A stretch of 64,000 nucleotides of DNA from Ideonella livida (GCF_010499455.1 NZ_JAAGOH010000012.1:62001-126000), one strand, 5' to 3'. Shown: positions 17,213 to 25,763, counted from the first letter of the stretch. Translations and numbers: made by a program. Notes: generated from the letters alone by a model not told the origin.

Positions 17213-19780
17213 TCAGAGGTAGCTCAGGGCGTTGAAGATGCGCCGGCTGGGGTCGTCGATGGCGCGCCGGCCATGCATGACTCGGGTGTTGTCGATCAAC
17301 ACCACGTCGCCGGTCTGCCAGTCGATGTTCTCGGTCAGGGCCTCGGTGACCTGCTGCACCTCGGCCAGCAGGTCAGCCGGCAGCGCGCGGCCATCGGCAA
17401 AGGTGATGCGCGGACGCTCGTAGTGGTAGGACGGGCCCAGCAGGCTGTTGGCAAAGGCCAGACCGTCACCGAACAAGGTGGTGTGCACCGCGCCCACCTG
17501 GAAGCGGTACTGGATGGCGCCATCGGCCTCCAGGCTGATGCGGGTGCGCTGCGGGTCCCCGGCCTGCGCCACCAAATCGTCCACGGTGATGTGCGCCAGC
17601 GGCTTGGCCCCGCCCAGCATGTGGAAGGCAAAGCGCTTCCACTTGTCCTCCTCCACGCGGCGGCTGTAGACGATGTCCTGCTGCAGGAAGGCCTGGCGCG
17701 CAGGCGCGCTCAGGGCCGCCCAGACCCGCTGGCCGTCGCAGACGGTGGTCTGGGAGCCGGTCCTCGGCCCTTGCTCGCAGTAGAACCAACACAGGTCTGG
17801 CATGAAGGGGCTGTTGCCGTTCTCGCAGTGCAAGCCCACGGCGTCCAGGCCGGCGTCCACTTTCTGGGCCACACCGCCCTGGCCGCCAAAACTGCGCGCA
17901 GGATCCAGGGTGATGCGGCGGCTGAGGCGGCGCACCAGGTCGCTGAAGTCATCCATGGTGGGGCCGTAGCCCCGCAGCAGCACAAAGCCGGCCTGGGCCA
18001 GCCGCGACAGCAGCGGTGCCGGTGCCAACGCCTGCACCGAGGACCCGGGCGGGGCCAGCAGCAACAGGCCGCGACTGCCGGCATGGCCGGCCTGGGCTGA
18101 CAGGGGCGACACCTGCGCGGGCAGGTCGGTAGCCCACGGCGCGGCAGACTGCAGGGCGGGTTGCGGTGCCCCGCGCATCGCCGGTGCTGCGCGGTCTTCT
18201 GCGGTCCCCTTCGGGGCACCGGTCGCGCCGGCCAGAGGCGCCAGGTACTGCGCCCAGATCTGGTCACGGCGCGGCCGGCCGGTGACGGTGAAGCCCTCAC
18301 GCTGCACCTGCGGCCCGGCGGGCACCAGCACCAGGCGCTGCGCCCGCTCCACCTCCGACAGGTGTTCCTGGCCAAAGCGCTCGATGGCCACCTGGGCGGC
18401 TTCCAGGGTCCAGCCCGGCGCCACCACAAAGAAGCCACACACGGCGGGCAAGCCCTCGCCAAACAGTACGGCCTGTTCCACACACGCCAGCGTGCGGTAG
18501 CGGGACTCCACCCATTCAGGCGCGACGTTGCGGCCATGGGCGGTGATGAAAACGTTCTTCAACCGGCCCTTGACGGTGATGAAGCCCTCAGCGTCGATCT
18601 CGGCCAAGTCCCCGGTGTGCAGCCAACCCTCGGCGTCCACCCCGCAGCTGGACGGGTCGCCGCCGTCATAGCCGGCAAACAGCGAGCTGCTGCGCACCAG
18701 CAGTTCACCGGCGGGCGACAGCCGCACCTGCACATGGTCCAGCGCCTGCCCCACGGTGCCGGCCTTGAAGTGCCCGGGTGCATTCCAGGCCACCACCGAG
18801 CTGTTCTCGCTCAGGCCATAACCCTCATGCAGGGTCAGGCCCAGCGCGGCCAGTTGGGCCAGGGTCTGGGACGCCACCGGGGCGCCGCCGCAGGCCATGA
18901 AGGGCGGACGGGCACGGCCAAACAGGCGCTCGCTGCGCTGCACCGTGTCCTCCAGTATGTGGGTCTGGGCGGCGGCCAGCAGCGCCTCCACCATGGAGGG
19001 CGGCAGGGTGAGCGCCGAGGGCCGGGCCTGGCGCAGGCAGGGCAGCAGGGCCACCGGCGTGCCGCCCAGCTCGCCCAACAGGGGTATGGAGTCGGGTGGA
19101 AAAACCAGCGTGCCTCCGTCCAGCAGCGTGAGGTACACCGCGGTGACCTGCTCGATGAGCAGGCTCAGGGGCACCAGCGAGAAGGATCGGGCGTAGGCCC
19201 GCGCCGGCGCCCGCCGGCGCAGCGAGACCAGCAGGTCCGACAGGCCCTGGCTGCGGATGCGCACCCCCTTGGGCAGGCTGGTGGTGCCAGAGGTGTGGAT
19301 GACCTTGCACACGTCGTCTTCGCGGGTCCAGCGGCGGCGGGCCCGCACAGTGTCACGGCTCAGCAACTCGTCCAGGTCTACGTTCAGCACGGCGGGCGGG
19401 CGGCGCCCCGCCCAAGCGGGCGAGGCGAGCCAGGCGTTCAGCCGCGCCTGCCCGGCGCGGTCTACCAGGCAAAGGTCTACCGGGGCCAGCAGGTGGTGCG
19501 CCTGCTCGGCGCTGAAGGCCAGGGGCACTGGCACCTCCACCGCGCCGGCGATCAGCAGGGCCAGGTCGGCCACCACCCATTCCGGACCGTTGGCCATGAC
19601 CAGGCCCACCCGGGGCGAGACGGCCTGGGCGGGCAGCAGCGCTGTGAGTTGCTCGGCCGCGGCGTGCACCTGGGCATAGGTGCACGCCCGGGCGGGCGCG
19701 CCGCCCAGGCCCTGCACCTCCAGCATCAGCGCGCCAGGGTGGTCCAGGCAAGCCTGGATGAGTTGTTCATGCAAAGGCAT
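17213..19780 (-). CDS. AMP-dependent ligase fused to TauD/TfdA-family Fe(II)/2-oxoglutarate oxygenase
   Basis: 855 residues. Residues 1-515 form an acyl-adenylating enzyme: P-loop TSGTTSLPKG (163-172), YGLSEN (321-326), GWLHTGDL (385-392) and the hinge GRLKNVFI (405-412). The C-terminal lysine of such ligases seems replaced by Arg in TGRPRRDQI. After a Pro/Ala-rich linker (about 520-570), residues 571-855 form a TauD-like oxygenase with His651-x-Glu653 (LHCENG), distal His836 (NTRVMHGRR) and Arg848 as likely 2-oxoglutarate anchor. It would activate a carboxylate and hydroxylate or desaturate it, perhaps in sequence. The start overlaps the preceding gene by 14 bp, with GGAG upstream of the ATG. 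Confidence 0.85.
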   Translation of the reverse strand: MPLHEQLIQACLDHPGALMLEVQGLGGAPARACTYAQVHAAAEQLTALLPAQAVSPRVGLVMANGPEWVVADLALLIAGAVEVPVPLAFSAEQAHHLLAPVDLCLVDRAGQARLNAWLASPAWAGRRPPAVLNVDLDELLSRDTVRARRRWTREDDVCKVIHTSGTTSLPKGVRIRSQGLSDLLVSLRRRAPARAYARSFSLVPLSLLIEQVTAVYLTLLDGGTLVFPPDSIPLLGELGGTPVALLPCLRQARPSALTLPPSMVEALLAAAQTHILEDTVQRSERLFGRARPPFMACGGAPVASQTLAQLAALGLTLHEGYGLSENSSVVAWNAPGHFKAGTVGQALDHVQVRLSPAGELLVRSSSLFAGYDGGDPSSCGVDAEGWLHTGDLAEIDAEGFITVKGRLKNVFITAHGRNVAPEWVESRYRTLACVEQAVLFGEGLPAVCGFFVVAPGWTLEAAQVAIERFGQEHLSEVERAQRLVLVPAGPQVQREGFTVTGRPRRDQIWAQYLAPLAGATGAPKGTAEDRAAPAMRGAPQPALQSAAPWATDLPAQVSPLSAQAGHAGSRGLLLLAPPGSSVQALAPAPLLSRLAQAGFVLLRGYGPTMDDFSDLVRRLSRRITLDPARSFGGQGGVAQKVDAGLDAVGLHCENGNSPFMPDLCWFYCEQGPRTGSQTTVCDGQRVWAALSAPARQAFLQQDIVYSRRVEEDKWKRFAFHMLGGAKPLAHITVDDLVAQAGDPQRTRISLEADGAIQYRFQVGAVHTTLFGDGLAFANSLLGPSYHYERPRITFADGRALPADLLAEVQQVTEALTENIDWQTGDVVLIDNTRVMHGRRAIDDPSRRIFNALSYL

Positions 19781-20429
19781 GGGGAGTCTCCGGTTGGCGT
19801 TGGGGTTGGGGCTGCGGCTCGGCCAGCTGGACCACGGGGTTGAAGAAGCTGTAGCGCCCGGTGAAACGGCCGAACTGCCGGGACATCTGCTCCAGGCTGA
19901 CGAAGCCCGTCTGCGGCGACTGGCGGTAGTAGGAGCCCCAGGCGGCCAGCGCCCCAGCGTCCAGCCGCTGCGGGTCGGCCTGCACCAGGGGCGTGAAGCA
20001 GATGCCCACGTCCTCAAACAGCGCGCGCAGCGGCCGCGTGGCCGTACACAAGATGTAGCGTTTGCCCAGGCACCAGCACAGCAGCGGCAAGGCCCGGATC
20101 AGTTCGGTGCCGGCGCGATAACTCACGGAAGCCAGTGCACCCACCTCCAGCACCGCCTCGCGGGCCACCGGTTGGCCCTCTTGCTGGCCAATGGCACGGT
20201 GGGCGGGGGTGTCCAGATAGGCTTCGGAGAACAACGGCGTCTGCCGGCTGAAGGTCAGGCCGGCGCAGGCCACGGCCCGTGGCTGCGGGCCGTCGTCTTC
20301 CAGGCAGACGACAAAGCGGTCGGGATGCGGATGGACGTCGGCGGCAAAGGCCTTGCGGTACTTTTCGCGGACGATGCGCACGGCGGCGTCCCATTCCGCG
20401 GTTTCAGGGGTGGCAACCTTGATCTGCAC
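19767..20429 (-). CDS. Thermostable-hemolysin family protein (GNAT/autoinducer-synthase-like)
   Basis: 220 residues. Family hallmarks seen in order: LFSEAYLDTPAH, VLEVGALASVSYRAG, LCTATRPLRALFEDVGI and WGSYYRQSP. The name comes from a Vibrio haemolysin, but the sequence pattern resembles acyltransferases of the acyl-homoserine-lactone-synthase/GNAT type, and family members often sit beside AMP-ligases, as here. An acyl transfer step is inferred; a pore-forming toxin is not. GTG start at 20429, chosen because GGGAG lies 9 nt upstream and no ATG fits. It overlaps the end of the upstream MBL gene by 26 bp and the downstream ligase gene by 14 bp. Confidence 0.78.
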   Translation of the reverse strand: MQIKVATPETAEWDAAVRIVREKYRKAFAADVHPHPDRFVVCLEDDGPQPRAVACAGLTFSRQTPLFSEAYLDTPAHRAIGQQEGQPVAREAVLEVGALASVSYRAGTELIRALPLLCWCLGKRYILCTATRPLRALFEDVGICFTPLVQADPQRLDAGALAAWGSYYRQSPQTGFVSLEQMSRQFGRFTGRYSFFNPVVQLAEPQPQPQRQPETPHAFA

Positions 20430-21618
20430 GATGAGGGGCTCCCATAGGGTTGGCAGGTTGGAGGTCAGAGGGGGAAGCGGAAGAAGCGGTGGGCCGCGCG
20501 GGCGGCAAGGGGGGCAACGGCACGGCCAGGGTTCGGCCCGGGGGTTCGGTGGTGAAGGCGTCGGCCGCCACACCTTGGCGCTCCAGGGCCTCGGCCAGCA
20601 GGTGCGGCGGCTCGTCCAGCGGCTCGGCGGTGAGCACAAACGTGCCCCAGTGGATGCCCACCGAGCGACGCGCCCCCAGGTCACGGTGGATGCGGACCGC
20701 CTGGTCCGGGTCCACATGCTTGTCCTGCATGAAGTCGCGCGGGCCGTAGCCGCCAATCGGGATGAGGGCCAGGTCAAACGGGCCCAGCCGCTGGCCAATC
20801 GCTTGAAACAGGGGCTGGGCGTAGCCGGTGTCGCCACCAAACCAGATCCGCTGGCCGTGGTGCTCCATCGCCCATCCGCCCCAGAGCGTGCGATCGGTGT
20901 CCAGCAAGCCCCGCCGCGACCAATGTTGGGTGGGGGTGAGCGTGAAGCGCATGTCGCCCACCTGGGTGCTCTGCCACCAGTCCAGTTCCACCACCCGGTG
21001 CACGCCCAAACGGGCGAACCAATCTCCAAGCCCCAGGGGCACCAACCAGCAGACCCGGTCGCCCAGGCGCGCCACGGTTTCGCGCTCCAGGTGGTCGTAA
21101 TGGTTGTGCGAAATGAGCACCACCTGCAGCGTCGGCAGATCTTCCAGACGGGCTGGCGCGGGGGTGTAGCGGCGCGGGCCGATGAACGGCAGCGGCGAGG
21201 CCCGCTCCCCCAGCACCGGGTCGGTCAGCACGTTCATGCCCTGGCTCTGGATCAGCGCGGTGGCATGGCCCAGCCAGGTGACCTGCAGGGGATGCGCTGG
21301 CGCCTGCAGAAGCCCGCGGTCCAGGGGCGCCACGGCCAATGCGGCATGGGGCCCGGGCACAGGAAAGGGCGAGTCCCACCACTTCATCTTCAAGTAGGGC
21401 CACAACCCCTTGTGCACCGCAGCCTCACCGTGCAGGTTGCGAAAGCCCTGCCCGGTGTGGTGCGCCGGCACCCCGCCCGCTGAATCACCGTCACTGGCCA
21501 ACGCCGCCAGGCCCAGCAGGGCGGCCAAGCCGCGCCGGCGATGCCCTGGGCCCCGTGGCGGACCGCCGGCCCCTGGCCGGGGCCGCCGCAGAAAACGATT
21601 CTCTTCAGTGGCGCGCAC
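20404..21618 (-). CDS. MBL-fold metallo-hydrolase, NAPE-PLD-like
   Basis: About 404 residues. An N-terminal hydrophobic segment after basic residues (HRRRGLAALLGLAALA) suggests a membrane anchor or signal. The beta-lactamase-fold metal motif SHNHYDHLE, preceded by WLGHATALI and followed by WFGGDTGY and HWGTF, matches the N-acyl-phosphatidylethanolamine phospholipase D-like group (UlaG/RomA relatives). Such enzymes hydrolyse phosphodiesters, lactones or amides with two zinc ions. It is the first gene of the biosynthetic-type operon. The start is uncertain: GTG 21618 has GGAGGA only 3 nt upstream, and TTG 21648 is an alternative. The C-terminal ~40 residues are Pro/Ala-rich. Confidence 0.8.
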   Translation of the reverse strand: MRATEENRFLRRPRPGAGGPPRGPGHRRRGLAALLGLAALASDGDSAGGVPAHHTGQGFRNLHGEAAVHKGLWPYLKMKWWDSPFPVPGPHAALAVAPLDRGLLQAPAHPLQVTWLGHATALIQSQGMNVLTDPVLGERASPLPFIGPRRYTPAPARLEDLPTLQVVLISHNHYDHLERETVARLGDRVCWLVPLGLGDWFARLGVHRVVELDWWQSTQVGDMRFTLTPTQHWSRRGLLDTDRTLWGGWAMEHHGQRIWFGGDTGYAQPLFQAIGQRLGPFDLALIPIGGYGPRDFMQDKHVDPDQAVRIHRDLGARRSVGIHWGTFVLTAEPLDEPPHLLAEALERQGVAADAFTTEPPGRTLAVPLPPLPPARPTASSASPSDLQPANPMGAPHRADQGCHP

Positions 21619-21665
21619 AGTTCCTCCCTCGGGGAGCCCAGCTCCCAAAGCAAGATGTCAATTCA

Positions 21666-21678
21666 TGACGAAACGTCA
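21666..21678. promoter_or_regulatory. Operator TGAC-N5-GTCA before the biosynthetic-type operon
   Basis: TGACGAAACGTCA, a perfect 5-3-5 inverted repeat, lies 48 bp upstream of the assigned MBL start. The same outer half-sites and spacing occur upstream of the neighbouring tetR gene (22671-22683), so the TetR protein probably binds both. Confidence 0.55.
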
Positions 21679-21809
21679 AACACGGCCGCAGCCAAACGCG
21701 GGCTGCCCTGCCCCTCGCCTTGAGGCGCAGCGTCCACCCGCTGGCCGGCTCCCACACCGGCTCACATGGGTGTCAGCGTCTCGTCGGGCTCCGCACCGTG
21801 GGCAGGGCC

Positions 21810-22607
21810 TCAGGCCATCACCGGCCCGGCCGCGGCAGCCGTGTCCCGCGGCGTTGGCTCGGCCGTCAGCCTGAACACCTCACCCAGCCGGCGCCAGGTG
21901 TCGCGGTCGTCCTGCACGGTGGACAGGGGCGTCCAACCCATGCCGTCCAGCAGCAGCGTCACGTTGCGGCGGAAGGCTTCCGGGACTTCCAGCCGCCGGA
22001 TGGAAGTGGCCTGTTGGGCAGACTGCAACAGCGCGGTGGTGCCAAAACTCACCGCCCAGTGGGCAAAAGAGATGTCGGCCACCGTGGTACCCGGTGGCAG
22101 GCGAAGGTCTCCCGCCGCCACCGCCTCACGGACCAGGGTGTCCACCCGCTCGGTCACCCGGGCCTCCAACCGCTGGCGGTCGGCCATGCGCCGGGCAGAG
22201 GTCTTCTCCACCACATGGGGCGACAGCCCCGTGAGCACACACATAAACAGCGTGGGATGACGCTGGGCGTACAGGTGGTACGCGTAATGCATGCCCATCA
22301 TGCGTTCACGGGTGCTGCCTTCAAAGGCCTGCAGGGCGCTGAACATGGCCATCTGCATTTGCATACCCCGCACGCACAAAGCGGTGAACAGGTCTTCCTT
22401 GCTGGTGAAATGGTTGTAGACCGTGCCCTTGGAGAAGTTCGTACGGGTGGCCAGCTTCTCCAGCGTCAGCCCGGAAAAGCCCGACGCCTCCAGCATGTCC
22501 AGGGCGCAGTCCATGAACAGGCCTTCGCGCTGTTCCAGCTCCAGCTGTTTGCGCTGGGCGGTGCCGCGGAGGATGGCCGGGCGTGACTCGATGGTGGAGG
22601 TGCTCAT
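21810..22607 (-). CDS. TetR/AcrR-family transcriptional regulator
   Basis: 265 residues, long for the family (usually about 200). The N-terminal helix-turn-helix is clear (LEKLATRTNFSKGTVYNHFTSK, split at residues 49-70); the C-terminal ligand domain is helical and ends in a Pro/Ala tail. It is encoded upstream of, and in the same direction as, the MBL-to-aminotransferase operon, about 190 bp away. A TGAC-N5-GTCA palindrome lies both before its own gene and before that operon, so autoregulation plus control of the cluster is inferred. Confidence 0.9.
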   Translation of the reverse strand: MSTSTIESRPAILRGTAQRKQLELEQREGLFMDCALDMLEASGFSGLTLEKLATRTNFSKGTVYNHFTSKEDLFTALCVRGMQMQMAMFSALQAFEGSTRERMMGMHYAYHLYAQRHPTLFMCVLTGLSPHVVEKTSARRMADRQRLEARVTERVDTLVREAVAAGDLRLPPGTTVADISFAHWAVSFGTTALLQSAQQATSIRRLEVPEAFRRNVTLLLDGMGWTPLSTVQDDRDTWRRLGEVFRLTAEPTPRDTAAAAGPVMA

Positions 22608-22667
22608 GTCCGTGAGACGGGGGGACGCCCGTCAGCCCTGCTGAAGGAATGGGCACATTCTAGAAAC

Positions 22668-22686
22668 TTTTGACTGATCGTCAAAA
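22668..22686. promoter_or_regulatory. Extended operator TTTTGAC-N5-GTCAAAA before tetR
   Basis: A 7-5-7 inverted repeat (22668-22674 and 22680-22686) whose core TGACTGATCGTCA matches the half-sites and spacing of the site at 21666-21678. It lies 60 bp upstream of the tetR start, in the region shared with the divergent formaldehyde dehydrogenase gene. The AT-rich flanks make it a likely part of the tetR promoter. Confidence 0.6.
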
Positions 22687-22902
22687 TTTGATTGTTCGTC
22701 GTTGTAACGCCCAACGGCGGTGCGGCGCGCCTGCACCAAAGCGCGTCGCTCCTGACCAACTCCCTCGGGTTCGCCCTGCCAGAGTGCGCAGGCCGGCCCC
22801 CCGTGACACGGCGGTAGGGGGGTCCCCTGGCGTCGCCCGGTCCCTCCATCCGGGTCGGCAACGGTCAGCGCATCGCCGAGACATTCACAACAGGAGACAG
22901 CC

Positions 22903-24135
22903 ATGTCATACAGCAACCGGGGCGTGGTCTACATGGGCCAAGGCCATGTCGAAGTCCAGCCCATCGCCTTTCCCGAGCTCGTCAACCCGTCCGGACGCGT
23001 CGCCCAACATGGCGTGATCCTGAAGGTGCTGACAACCAACATCTGCGGCTCCGATCAGCACATGGTGCGCGGCCGCACCACCGCGCCCACCGGCCTGGTC
23101 CTCGGCCACGAGATCACCGGCGAGGTGCTGGAGGCCGGCCGCGACGTCGAGACCCTGCGCAAAGGCGACATCGTCTCGGTGCCCTTCAACGTGGCCTGCG
23201 GCCGTTGCCGCACCTGCAAGGAGCAGCACACCGGCGTCTGCCTGAGCGTGAACCCCTCGCGCGCCGGCGGCGCCTATGGCTACGTCGACATGGGCGGCTG
23301 GATCGGCGGCCAGGCCGAGTACGTGATGGTGCCCTACGCCGACTTCAACCTGCTGAAGTTCCCCGACCGCGACCAGGCCTTCGAGAAGATCCGCGACCTG
23401 ACGTGCCTGTCAGACATCCTGCCCACCGGCTACCACGGGGCGGTCACCGCCGGCGTGGGCACCGGCAGCACGGTCTACGTGGCCGGTGCCGGGCCGGTGG
23501 GTCTGGCCGCGGCGGCCTCGGCCCGGCTGCTGGGCGCGGCGGTGGTCATCGTCGGCGACATCAACCCGGCGCGCCTGGTGCACGCCCGCGCCGTGGGCTT
23601 TGAGACGGTGGACCTGTCGCAGGACGCCAGCCTGGGCGAGCAGATCGCGCAGATCCTGGGCACGAACGAGGTCGACTGCGCCATCGACGCCGTCGGCTTC
23701 GAGGCCCGCGGCCACGGCCATGCCGGCTCGCAGCAGGAGGCGCCGGCCGCGGTGCTGAACTCACTGATGGAGATCACCCGCGCCGCCGGCAAGATCGGCA
23801 TTCCCGGCCTGTACGTCACCGAGGATCCGGGCGCCACCGACAAGGCCGCCAAGCAGGGCTCCCTCAGCCTGCGCCTGGGCTTGGGCTGGGCCAAGTCGCA
23901 CAGCCTGCATACCGGCCAGACACCGGTGATGAAGTACAACCGCGGCCTGATGCAGGCCATCCTGTGGGACCGCCTGCGCATCGCCGACATCGTCGGCGTG
24001 CAGCTGATCGGCCTGGACCAAGCGCCCGAGGCCTATGCCGCCTTCGACGCCGGCGCGCCGAAGAAGTTCGTCATCGACCCGCACGCGCAACTGACGGGCA
24101 CGGCGGCGGCATCTCGGGTGGCTGAGCCGGCCTGA
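22903..24135 (+). CDS. fdhA: Formaldehyde dehydrogenase, glutathione-independent
   Basis: 410 residues, a zinc-dependent medium-chain dehydrogenase very like Pseudomonas putida formaldehyde dehydrogenase (dismutating type with tightly bound NAD). Catalytic zinc ligands lie in NICGSDQHM and GHEITGE; four structural-zinc cysteines in CGRCRTCKEQHTGVC; NAD-binding GAGPVGLAAA in the middle. It oxidises formaldehyde to formate without glutathione in the cytoplasm. AGGAGACAGCC gives a strong start. The formate it makes would feed the formate dehydrogenase encoded next on the opposite strand. The upstream 295 bp carry the tetR operator and no gene. Confidence 0.93.
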   Translation: MSYSNRGVVYMGQGHVEVQPIAFPELVNPSGRVAQHGVILKVLTTNICGSDQHMVRGRTTAPTGLVLGHEITGEVLEAGRDVETLRKGDIVSVPFNVACGRCRTCKEQHTGVCLSVNPSRAGGAYGYVDMGGWIGGQAEYVMVPYADFNLLKFPDRDQAFEKIRDLTCLSDILPTGYHGAVTAGVGTGSTVYVAGAGPVGLAAAASARLLGAAVVIVGDINPARLVHARAVGFETVDLSQDASLGEQIAQILGTNEVDCAIDAVGFEARGHGHAGSQQEAPAAVLNSLMEITRAAGKIGIPGLYVTEDPGATDKAAKQGSLSLRLGLGWAKSHSLHTGQTPVMKYNRGLMQAILWDRLRIADIVGVQLIGLDQAPEAYAAFDAGAPKKFVIDPHAQLTGTAAASRVAEPA

Positions 24136-24350
24136 CGGCAGGGCGGCGGAGCGCCGATGCGTCGGCGAATGCGGCCCCACCTGCTGCGGCGACCCGTGGG
24201 CAGGGTCTGGCGAGGGGACGGGCGTGGCGCAGTTCCCGTCCCCAACGTTCTACATGGCCCAGGTAACCCCCCCCGGATGCACCACGCCACGGCCCGCCGG
24301 ACGGTGGAAAAGAGGGCGGCCACCCGGTCAGGCGGCCTGGGATCGGCCGC

Positions 24351-25325
24351 TTATTCCCGCCCCGCCACCACCCGCACCGCCGCAGGCTCAGGCAAGGGCT
24401 CGGAGTCAAAGCGCTCAAAGCCGCAGTAGCACAGGAAGTGCTTGTTGGCGGCGCGGCCGAACAAGGTCATGCCCAGGCGGGTGGCCAGGTCGTGGCCCAT
24501 CTGGGTCACGCCATTGCGGCTGACGACGATGGGCACGCCCATGTGCGCGGCCTTCATCACCATTTCGCTGGTCAAGCGGCCGGTGGTGTAGAAGGTCTTG
24601 TCAGCACCGCCCACGCCGTGCAGCCACATCCAGCCGGCGATGGTGTCGATGGCGTTGTGGCGGCCCACGTCTTCGATGAAGACCTGCATCTGCTCGCCCT
24701 GGAACAGGGCACAGCCGTGCACCGAGCCCGCCTTGCGGTGGATGCTGTCTTGCTGGCGCATGGCCTCCAGCAGGCGTTGCAGCGTGCCCTGGCGGATGCG
24801 GGCCTGGTCGGGCGGTGGCAGGGTCAGGCCGTCCACCTGGTCCATCAGGTCGCCAAACACGGTGCCCTGGCCGCAGCCGGTGGTGACCACGCGGCGCGCG
24901 GTGCGCGCCTCCAGGTCGGCCACGCCGCGGCGGGTCTTGACGGCCGCCGCGCCCACCTCCCAGTCCACGGTGATGGAGTCGATGTCGGCCAGGTCCTGCA
25001 CCAGGCGCTGGTTGCGCAGGTAGCCCAGCACCAGCATCTCGGGGGCGGCGCCCAGGGTCATGAGTGTGACCAGTTCGCGCTTGTCCACAAAGACGGTGAG
25101 CGGCCGCTCGGCCGGGATGTGCAGGGTGCGGCGCTGGCCGTACTCGTCCAGGATCTGGATCTCGCGCAGCAGGGGCTCGCGCGCGTCGGTCATGCGCGGG
25201 GCGCCGGGCGGCAGGGCCAGCCGCAGGGCATGGCCGTGCACGGCGTCGACGGGGTCGCCGGCCACCACCGGGCGGGCGGTGGCCTCGGACGCGGGAGTCT
25301 GGCGGTTGACGGCGACGGGGGCCAT
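24351..25325 (-). CDS. fdhD: Formate dehydrogenase sulfurtransferase FdhD
   Basis: 324 residues, slightly longer than E. coli FdhD because of about 45 extra N-terminal residues. Seen: RELVTLMTLGAAPEMLVLGYL, the sulfurtransferase loop TTGCGQGT with a single Cys (E. coli has CxxC), FIEDVGRHNAIDTIAG and FYTTGRLTSEMVMKAA. It carries sulfur from IscS-type desulfurase to the Mo-bisMGD cofactor of formate dehydrogenase. It is the last gene of the minus-strand formate dehydrogenase operon. The 215 bp between it and the converging fdhA hold no gene that I can see. Confidence 0.93.
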   Translation of the reverse strand: MAPVAVNRQTPASEATARPVVAGDPVDAVHGHALRLALPPGAPRMTDAREPLLREIQILDEYGQRRTLHIPAERPLTVFVDKRELVTLMTLGAAPEMLVLGYLRNQRLVQDLADIDSITVDWEVGAAAVKTRRGVADLEARTARRVVTTGCGQGTVFGDLMDQVDGLTLPPPDQARIRQGTLQRLLEAMRQQDSIHRKAGSVHGCALFQGEQMQVFIEDVGRHNAIDTIAGWMWLHGVGGADKTFYTTGRLTSEMVMKAAHMGVPIVVSRNGVTQMGHDLATRLGMTLFGRAANKHFLCYCGFERFDSEPLPEPAAVRVVAGRE

Positions 25326-25403
25326 GGCGGCGTGCTCCTGAAGGACGCGGTGAGGGGCGGCGGAGGGGCGCTCCGGCGGGGCTCAGGCTGGGCGGACCGC
25401 CGT

Positions 25404-25763
25404 TCAGCCCTTCTTGGCGGCCGAGGCGGCCGCCGGGGCAGCGGGCGCAGCGGTGGCGGTGGCCGCCGGGGCGCTGGCTGGGGCCGGCGGGGTGTAGACG
25501 AAGGGGCCGGGGTCGGCGCAGGCGGGGGTGTCCACCTGGGCGCCCGGTTCCTTGCCGGCCTTCTTGGCGTCGGCGCGGTAGCGCTCGGCCACCTTCTCGC
25601 GGCTCTTGCAGAGCTGGAAGTCGGCCACCTTGTTGCCGTGGGCGGTCTTGGCGGCGGCCTCGGCGGCCTTGGCCTTGGCCTCGTCACTGAGGGCGGGCAA
25701 CTTGGCCGAGACGCCGACGGCGCCCATCACCAGGGCCAGGGAGAGCAGCAGCGTGCGGATCAT
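25404..25763 (-). CDS. Small exported protein of unknown function in formate dehydrogenase operon
   Basis: 119 residues with a clear Sec signal peptide (MIRTLLLSLALVMGAVGVSA, cleavage after SA), a charged Lys/Ala-rich helix and two cysteines (QLCKSRE and PACADP), and a low-complexity Ala/Pro tail. Ribosome-binding site AGGAGAACCCCC precedes the ATG. I do not recognise a family with known function; its place between the cytochrome subunit and fdhD suggests a periplasmic accessory of the dehydrogenase. Confidence 0.75.
   Translation of the reverse strand: MIRTLLLSLALVMGAVGVSAKLPALSDEAKAKAAEAAAKTAHGNKVADFQLCKSREKVAERYRADAKKAGKEPGAQVDTPACADPGPFVYTPPAPASAPAATATAAPAAPAAASAAKKG

Noticed and set aside
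19767-20429. Pore-forming haemolysin toxin
   Set aside because: There is no export signal or toxin-like feature; the motif order and the operon context fit an acyltransferase-like enzyme better.
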